From Candidatus Eiseniibacteriota bacterium (GTDB lineage Bacteria > Eisenbacteria > RBG-16-71-46), in contig JANYBS010000007.1 of NCBI GenBank assembly GCA_025360715.1, positions 1 to 38,649 of the forward strand: DNA of 38,649 nucleotides, in the 5' to 3' direction. Of the stretch, positions 33,818 through 38,649 are shown piece by piece (the stretch's first letter is position 1; each line of letters opens with the position of its first letter). The notes under the pieces are model-generated. The model was not told the origin of the DNA. It ran no database searches and worked only from the letters and a program-made list of their open reading frames with translations. Made by a program: the position numbers and the translations under genes.

Positions 33818-36800
33818 CACGGAAGTAGCACGAATCGCCGCGTCAGTTCCTGGCCGTTCACGCGCACGCGGGCCATGTACACGCCCGCCGCGGCGCGGCT
33901 ACCCGACGCATCGGTGCCCGGCCACTCGAGCGGCCAGCGGCCTGCGCCCAGGCTGCGCGCGCCCTGATGCCAGACGGCGCGGCCCTGCAGATCGTGGATC
34001 GCCAGATCGACCGATGCTGGCGCAGGCAGTTCGAGCGCAAAGCTCGCGCGGCCCACCGCCGGATTCGGCCAGGCGTTCGAGAGCGCCAGCGCGCGCGGTG
34101 CGCCATCGCCCACCGCCAGCGTCGCCGCAACGCTGAAGCTGAGCGTCGAGGCGTTATTGTTCTCGTTCGTCTCCACGTTCGGGCTCGAGAATCCGGCGTT
34201 CGAGAGCGTATCGAGCACCACTCGCGCCACGTGGTTACCTGCCGCAAGCGGCGCGGGCGAGGCCCACACGAACGCGCAACTGTCGGAGCCCGCCTCGAGC
34301 GTATCGCCCTGCGCCGCGATCGCACCGTCGAGCAGCAGCACCCAGTGATGATAGTGCGACGGCATGCGGCCCAGATTGCGCTCGCGGAATGACAAGACGG
34401 TCGGCTGTGTATTGACCGGATTCGCTGGCGTGAGCGAGATCGGCGACGGCGAAAGATCGATCTCGGGGAAAACGTACACGGAATCGCGAGTGGTGAGGTT
34501 GCCCGTGTCGGTCACCTTGAGCTTCCAGACAAAGTAGCAGCCGGTGCCGTCATCGTGGTTGATCATCACGTACTTGCACGTGGGCAGCGTGGACGTATGC
34601 ACGCTGGGATGGACGTGGTTGTTGTGCTGGATATCGATATCCCAGCGGTATGTGAGCGAAGAATCCGGGTCCTGGTTGTCGTGGACGAGCGCCGAGAAAT
34701 TCAGCGTATCGCCCGCGACCGCGAACGTGGTGTCGGCGCGCTGGATCTGTAAGGTGGGCGGCGTGTTCGTGGTCAGCACCACATCGCCGCCGCCGAAGTC
34801 GTCGATCAGGCTGGAGCTGGCGCCCGTGATCGTCAGGCCCAGGCGCCCACCATTGGCGTTGAAGTCCCAGCCTGAGCAATCGCCAGTGCCCAGTTGCACG
34901 CCGTTCTTGTAGACCACCACCAGTCCTGTGGGGTACGCGCGAGCGCCCAACTGGTCGCCATCCTGCAACGTGCCGGGAATGATCGACGAGCGGCCCACCC
35001 AGCCCTGATTCGGCGAATAGGTGGAGACGAAGAGGCCGCCGGCCTGGCCGTCGTAGCGCACCTCGATGTGTCCGGTGTCCCAACTCAGCCCTTGCACCTT
35101 GAGCATGAGGTTGTGCTCGGGCGCGTTGGGCGTCATGCGCGCGATGCGCACGAACGCCTCCTGGGTGGGCCCGAACGGGGCGGTGCCGAGCACGAGCGAA
35201 TTGCTCAGGCTGATCTGCTGCAACTGCCCGCTCACGATCTGCAAGCCGGTGATGTCGCCCGCCCACAGGCCGCCGATCGGGCCGTTCGCACGCTCGAAGT
35301 CGTCGAGCACGCCGGTCGTGGGGAAGTTCGATGAGACTGCGACCGAGATACTCATCGAGACACTCGTCACGCCGCCGTTGTGATCGTCGACCGTGAGGGT
35401 GGCCGTGTATTCACCCGGGATCGTATAGAGGTGTGTGGGATTCAGCAGCGGCGAACCCGTGCCGTCGCCAAAGTTCCAACTGTAGGCCAGTGAATCGCCG
35501 TTGGAATCGTACGTTCCAGCGCTCGTGAAGTTCACCGTGAGCGGCGCGACGCCCACGTCGGGAAGCGCTTTGCCCTTGGCCACCGGCGGCAGGTTGCCGC
35601 CGCTGCCACCACCGATCCAGCGGATACGGCGGATCTGGCCGGTGTAGATCGACACATAGACGATGTCGCCCGTGAACGGATCGACGGTCATGTCGACCGG
35701 ACCTTCGACTTGGTCGGCGAAGTCCGTGATCGAGACCAGGTTCCCGAGCGTGTCGATGTCGGCGATCTTGATCCAGTTCTGGCCGAAGTCGATCGCGTAG
35801 TATTTGTTGCGGAACTGAGTCGGATAAAGGGTGCCGCTGTAGAACGTCCCGCCCAGCGCGGTATTGCCGACACCGAACTGCGGCGTCGACAAGCCAACGG
35901 TCGTGTGGTGCGTGATGATGGGCGCGGTCGTGAATGTCGTCGCGGGATTGCGCGACGTACCCAGTGAGTCACACAGCCAGCGTTGCGACTGCGGCAGCCC
36001 GCCGTACTGTTGGGTGGGCATTAGGCCCTCGTAGCACGGCCAGCCGAAGTTCTCGCCGCCATGCGCGGACACGTTGTGCTCCTCGTACGTGTACCAACCC
36101 ACGTCGCCGATCATGAGTTCGCCGGGCTTGCCCGCAGCGGCATTCGGATTGCCTGTACCGGGCCGCACCGTGAAGCGGAACGGATTGCGCAGGCCGTACA
36201 CATAGACTCGCGAACGCACCGACACAGGATTCCCGTCCCAGTACGGATTACTGGGCACGCCATGGCCGTTGCTCGGGTCCAAGCGCAGGATCTTGCCGCA
36301 GAGGCTGTTGATGAGTTGCGAACGATAGGCGCCGATGTCCTCGGTGATCGCCGTGCGGCCGGGAAGGAACGCGTTCGGGTTGTTGCCACCACCGTCCACG
36401 TAGTCGAACTGCGCGCCGTCGCCCATGGACGCCAGCAGCATGCCATCATTGCCAAAGCGCAGCGCGCCGATCGTGTGCGACGGCGAGGAGATCAGCGGCC
36501 CGTGCGCCCAGTCGGTGCCGAGCAACACCATGCGGCTGCCCGGGACGAGCTGCGTGCTGTCGGCGAAACTCACCTGGTAGCGGACGATGCGGCCGAAGGC
36601 CTCGGGCGATGTGTCCAGGCCTGCGGAATCCGGGTCCACCGTGTACATGAGATATACATAGTGATTCTGCGCATAGTGGGGATCGACCGTCAGCCCCAGG
36701 AAGCCGCGGTCGTGCTGATCGAGCACCTCCATGCGGCCATCCCAGATGGGGAACGCATCGCGGACGCCATTGGTGACGCCCCAGAGCCGGCCCGCCTTCT

Positions 36801-36984
36801 CGGCGACGAACATGCGGCCGGTCGGCGTGAACGCGATCGCGGTCGGAGTGTCGAACTGCGTGCTGGGCACGACAGAGTCCACGGTGAAACCCTGCGGCAC
36901 GTTGATCGCGAAGGCACTCCCCACGCACGCGATGAGCGCGACGAACATCGTGGAAAGCATCAGACGAATGGCACGAACGGACAA
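33817..36984 (-). CDS. Multidomain secreted GSDH-like protein: PKD, concanavalin-like, CARDB-like and sorting domains
   Basis: The protein is 1055 residues. The start is TTG at 36984, because the strong GGAGGT lies 6 bases before it and inside the longer frame that begins at GTG 37005. A signal peptide (VRAIRLMLSTMFVALIACVG to SAFA) is followed by the GSDH propeller (about 30-465; His170 in SHTIGALRFGNDG; YGLRNPFRF), a PKD domain (about 470-555; NFGDGTGSP, YTATLTVDDH), a concanavalin-like region (about 560-715; DDFERANGP), a second PKD-like stretch (about 730-840), a CARDB-like domain (about 850-960; NETNENNN-type motif) and a sorting domain (about 970-1055; LAIHDLQGRAV). Enzyme activity is uncertain. 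The stop overlaps the start of its paralogue (TGATG), so both are made together. Confidence 0.88.
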   Translation of the reverse strand: MSVRAIRLMLSTMFVALIACVGSAFAINVPQGFTVDSVVPSTQFDTPTAIAFTPTGRMFVAEKAGRLWGVTNGVRDAFPIWDGRMEVLDQHDRGFLGLTVDPHYAQNHYVYLMYTVDPDSAGLDTSPEAFGRIVRYQVSFADSTQLVPGSRMVLLGTDWAHGPLISSPSHTIGALRFGNDGMLLASMGDGAQFDYVDGGGNNPNAFLPGRTAITEDIGAYRSQLINSLCGKILRLDPSNGHGVPSNPYWDGNPVSVRSRVYVYGLRNPFRFTVRPGTGNPNAAAGKPGELMIGDVGWYTYEEHNVSAHGGENFGWPCYEGLMPTQQYGGLPQSQRWLCDSLGTSRNPATTFTTAPIITHHTTVGLSTPQFGVGNTALGGTFYSGTLYPTQFRNKYYAIDFGQNWIKIADIDTLGNLVSITDFADQVEGPVDMTVDPFTGDIVYVSIYTGQIRRIRWIGGGSGGNLPPVAKGKALPDVGVAPLTVNFTSAGTYDSNGDSLAYSWNFGDGTGSPLLNPTHLYTIPGEYTATLTVDDHNGGVTSVSMSISVAVSSNFPTTGVLDDFERANGPIGGLWAGDITGLQIVSGQLQQISLSNSLVLGTAPFGPTQEAFVRIARMTPNAPEHNLMLKVQGLSWDTGHIEVRYDGQAGGLFVSTYSPNQGWVGRSSIIPGTLQDGDQLGARAYPTGLVVVYKNGVQLGTGDCSGWDFNANGGRLGLTITGASSSLIDDFGGGDVVLTTNTPPTLQIQRADTTFAVAGDTLNFSALVHDNQDPDSSLTYRWDIDIQHNNHVHPSVHTSTLPTCKYVMINHDDGTGCYFVWKLKVTDTGNLTTRDSVYVFPEIDLSPSPISLTPANPVNTQPTVLSFRERNLGRMPSHYHHWVLLLDGAIAAQGDTLEAGSDSCAFVWASPAPLAAGNHVARVVLDTLSNAGFSSPNVETNENNNASTLSFSVAATLAVGDGAPRALALSNAWPNPAVGRASFALELPAPASVDLAIHDLQGRAVWHQGARSLGAGRWPLEWPGTDASGSRAAAGVYMARVRVNGQELTRRFVLLP

Positions 36985-37041
36985 CGGACGACCTCCGAAG
37001 GTCACGGGGGGAGAGCCAAGCTGGGTCGGTCGGAACGTGGC

Positions 37042-37070
37042 ATCTTGGGCCCGTCCGGACGTGGGGTCAA
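37042..37070 (-). promoter_or_regulatory. Promoter of the GSDH-like pair
   Basis: On the minus strand, TTGACC (37070-37065), 17 bases, CAAGAT (37047-37042). The -35 box is good and the -10 box poor. The leader is about 50 bases to TTG 36984. Confidence 0.45.
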
Positions 37071-37275
37071 TGCATTCTCATGCACGCTCCGGGCCAAGGC
37101 GCAGCTTCCGGGAGAAAGCGCGGGGCAAGGGTTTACCGGCCTTGCCGGGAGCGCATTCCCGAAGGCGCTGCCGACATGGGGGTTCTGCCCCGCACGCCAC
37201 GCGTGAAGCCCCGTTCGTGCGTGATGCGCATGGCACTCGTGCAGCACGACAGGAGTTCCGGCAGGGCGACGCGGC
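37071..37275. other. Unassigned intergenic stretch with hairpins
   Basis: No gene is supported here. The 7-bp inverted repeat GGCAAGG-N9-CCTTGCC (37124-37146) is the clearest structure. A 74-residue Arg-rich frame on the plus strand (37080-37304) has no plausible start context or family and is rejected. I do not recognise a riboswitch or tRNA. Confidence 0.5.
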
Positions 37276-37301
37276 GAAAGAACTGTCAGCTGCGCCGACA
37301 G
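37276..37301 (-). terminator. Rho-independent terminator of mqnC
   Basis: On the minus strand, CTGTCGGC-GCA-GCTGACAG, an 8-bp stem with one G-U pair, is followed by TTCTTTC. It begins 20 bases after the mqnC stop (37321). Confidence 0.75.
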
Positions 37302-37320
37302 TAGTCGCGGTGGCGGGACA

Positions 37321-38532
37321 TCACTTCGGCATCACCAGCTTGTCGCCCGGCTCCTCGCCCTCGAGCTGCGAGGGATACTCCGCGGGCAGCTCGCGCAGGC
37401 TCTCGATGAACAGCGGCACGTCGGCCGAGAGCGTGGCAAGCGCCTCGGGGCCCTCGCCACGCTTGAGGATGTGATACTCGGTGTCGCGCTGGGCCGGCGC
37501 GTAGCCGGCTTCGCGGATGATCGCTTCGATCTCGGCGATGGTGGTCTTGTTCAGGTGGCCGGTCGCCAGGTGCACGTTCTCCTCGAAGAGCGTGCCGCCG
37601 AAATCATCGGCGCCGAAGTGCAGCGCGATCTGGCCCGTCTTCTTGCCTTCGCTGAACCACGTGGCCTGGATGTGGTCGAAGTTGTCCAGATAGAGCCTTG
37701 AGGCCGCGAGCACGCGGAAATACATCGACGCACCGGCGATGTGCGGGACCTTGGCTTCCATGGGCGTGTTGCCGCGCTTGTACGACCACGGCACGAACGC
37801 GGTGAAGCCGTGCGTCTCGTCCTGCAGCGCGCGGATGTGGTCGAAGTGCTCCACGATCTCGGCGCGCGACTCCACGTGGCCGTACATCATGGTCGCGGTC
37901 GAGCGCATGCCCACCTGATGCGCGGCGCGATGCACGTCGAGCCACGCGTCGGGGCCGCCCTTCTTGATCGAGATGCGCTTGCGCACCCGCGTGGCCAGGA
38001 TCTCGGCGCCGCCGCCGGGCAGCGTGCGCTGGCCGGCTTCGTACAGCGCCTCGAGCACGCCCTTGATCGAGAGCCCGCTCACTTCGACCATCTGGTGGAT
38101 CTCGGGCGCAGAAAAGAAATGCGGCGTGATGTGCGGATAACGCTTGCGCGCCTCGCGCACGATAGTGGTGTAGAACTCCCACGGGATCTCGGGATTGAGA
38201 CCACCCTGCAGCAGCACCGTGGTGGCGCCGAGTTTGTCGGCAGCGGCCATCATGTTCATGACGCCGTCCACGTCGTGCGTGTAGCCATCGGCCGCGGGCT
38301 TACCCGGCTTGCGATAGAAAGCGCAGAAGTGGCAATCGACCGTGCAGTAGTTCGTGTAGTTCGGATTGGTGTCGATCACGTACGTGACCGCAGTGCCGTC
38401 GGTCTTCTGGCGGCGGACCTGGTCCGCGAGCGCGCCCATCTCGGTGAGCGGCGCATCGGTGAGCAGATACACACCTTCTTCGGTGGTCAGGCGCTCACCG
38501 CGCTCGACCTTCTCGGCGATCCGGTTCCACAC
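37321..38532 (-). CDS. mqnC: Cyclic dehypoxanthinyl futalosine synthase, radical SAM (menaquinone)
   Basis: This 403-residue enzyme has the radical SAM cluster motif CTVDCHFC (Cys-x3-Cys-x2-Cys) in NYTNYCTVDCHFCAFYR. Typical MqnC segments follow: VLLQGGLNPEIPWEFY, LPGGGAEIL, STATMMYGHVE, FTAFVPWSYKRGNTPM and FGADDFGGTLFEENVH. It closes the ring of dehypoxanthine futalosine ahead of MqnD. The start is GTG 38532, with AAGGAG 8 bases upstream. An ATG at 38610 is in frame but would fall on the predicted promoter (38602-38630). MqnE, the other radical SAM enzyme of the pathway, is the alternative, but the NYTNxCxxxCxFCAFYR form and the TVLLQGG segment favour MqnC. It is transcribed alone. Confidence 0.92.
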   Translation of the reverse strand: MWNRIAEKVERGERLTTEEGVYLLTDAPLTEMGALADQVRRQKTDGTAVTYVIDTNPNYTNYCTVDCHFCAFYRKPGKPAADGYTHDVDGVMNMMAAADKLGATTVLLQGGLNPEIPWEFYTTIVREARKRYPHITPHFFSAPEIHQMVEVSGLSIKGVLEALYEAGQRTLPGGGAEILATRVRKRISIKKGGPDAWLDVHRAAHQVGMRSTATMMYGHVESRAEIVEHFDHIRALQDETHGFTAFVPWSYKRGNTPMEAKVPHIAGASMYFRVLAASRLYLDNFDHIQATWFSEGKKTGQIALHFGADDFGGTLFEENVHLATGHLNKTTIAEIEAIIREAGYAPAQRDTEYHILKRGEGPEALATLSADVPLFIESLRELPAEYPSQLEGEEPGDKLVMPK

Positions 38533-38601
38533 GGGCGTTGCTCCTTCGGGCTGGATAGGCGTTCGCGGCGCGGGAATCCCCACGCGCCGGCGGCGGCTGC
38601 A

Positions 38602-38630
38602 AGGATACAACGCGCCGCGACGTGGCTCCA
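38602..38630 (-). promoter_or_regulatory. Candidate promoter of mqnC
   Basis: On the minus strand, TGGAGC (38630-38625), 17 bases, TATCCT (38607-38602). The -35 box matches only 3 of 6, but spacing and position suit a leader of about 65 bases before GTG 38532. Confidence 0.4.
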
Positions 38631-38649
38631 GCCGCGCCGGGCGCGGGCC

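Noticed and set aside
37283-37301. CTGT...ACAG palindrome as a LexA-type SOS box
   Set aside because: Inner spacing is 11 rather than the 8 of the E. coli-type box, and with the TTCTTTC tail it is better explained as the mqnC terminator.
37080-37304. 74-residue Arg-rich plus-strand frame
   Set aside because: No Shine-Dalgarno or promoter, shadow-like composition, and it covers the mqnC terminator.

Overview
This window comes from a high-GC bacterial chromosome with densely packed genes and no sign of mobile DNA. I saw no tRNA, rRNA, CRISPR array, insertion sequence or phage gene. Five secreted proteins end in the same FlgD-like/type IX-like C-terminal Ig domain (pattern: NPxxG, then lPapaxvxlxiyDlxGRxV, WdGxDaxG, GxYxarl, ending near VVR). 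This, the split futalosine menaquinone genes (mqnC, mqnD), the HAF-repeat protein, the Big_5-type lipoprotein and the many secreted proteins with beta-rich domains suggest a member of the FCB superphylum, such as Candidatus Eisenbacteria or a relative of Gemmatimonadota. The taxonomy is inference. Recognisable promoters are sigma70-like with a TTGxxx box, 17-18 bases and a TAnnnT box.

Layout. Positions 146-2524 (minus) hold an MrfA/YprA-type DEAH helicase. Positions 8678-2692 (minus) form a tightly coupled run of four envelope proteins: a large secreted protein with Ca-binding loops and a sorting domain, an Ig-like lipoprotein, and two divergent paralogues of unknown function. Divergent from it are an NRDE-family protein and an SDR (8897-10380). 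Then comes a plus-strand operon (10511-13374): zinc ribbon, HAD hydrolase, a 112-residue unknown and the bifunctional NAD(P)HX repair enzyme. It ends at a strong bidirectional terminator facing thioredoxin (13504-13830, minus). A rhomboid protease follows (14019-14732).

Positions 14970-22677 carry two secreted, C-terminally sorted proteins: a HAF-repeat protein and a 2063-residue protein made of ten units of about 168 residues, with a Cys pair at each unit junction. I do not recognise the repeat family with certainty. Next is the operon M24 peptidase - hflX - SRPBCC protein - mqnD (22845-26510).

A secreted M1 aminopeptidase (26523-29138, minus) and an apparently leaderless GT-C-type membrane protein (29285-31018, plus) diverge from an intergenic region with a long inverted repeat. 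On the minus strand follow a YncE-like beta-propeller protein (31029-32078) and two tandem, translationally coupled glucose/sorbosone-dehydrogenase-like secreted proteins (32150-36984). Last is mqnC (37321-38532) with its own terminator and promoter.

How they fit together: housekeeping functions (quinone synthesis, metabolite repair, redox, ribosome rescue, DNA repair) are interleaved with a large export and surface-protein load. At least ten of the 24 genes encode proteins with signal peptides or lipoprotein signals. Sequence with no gene: 1-145, 8679-8896, 13831-14018, 14733-14969, 16308-16485, 22678-22844, 29139-29284 and 36985-37320. What I could see in these is listed as promoters, terminators and inverted repeats.
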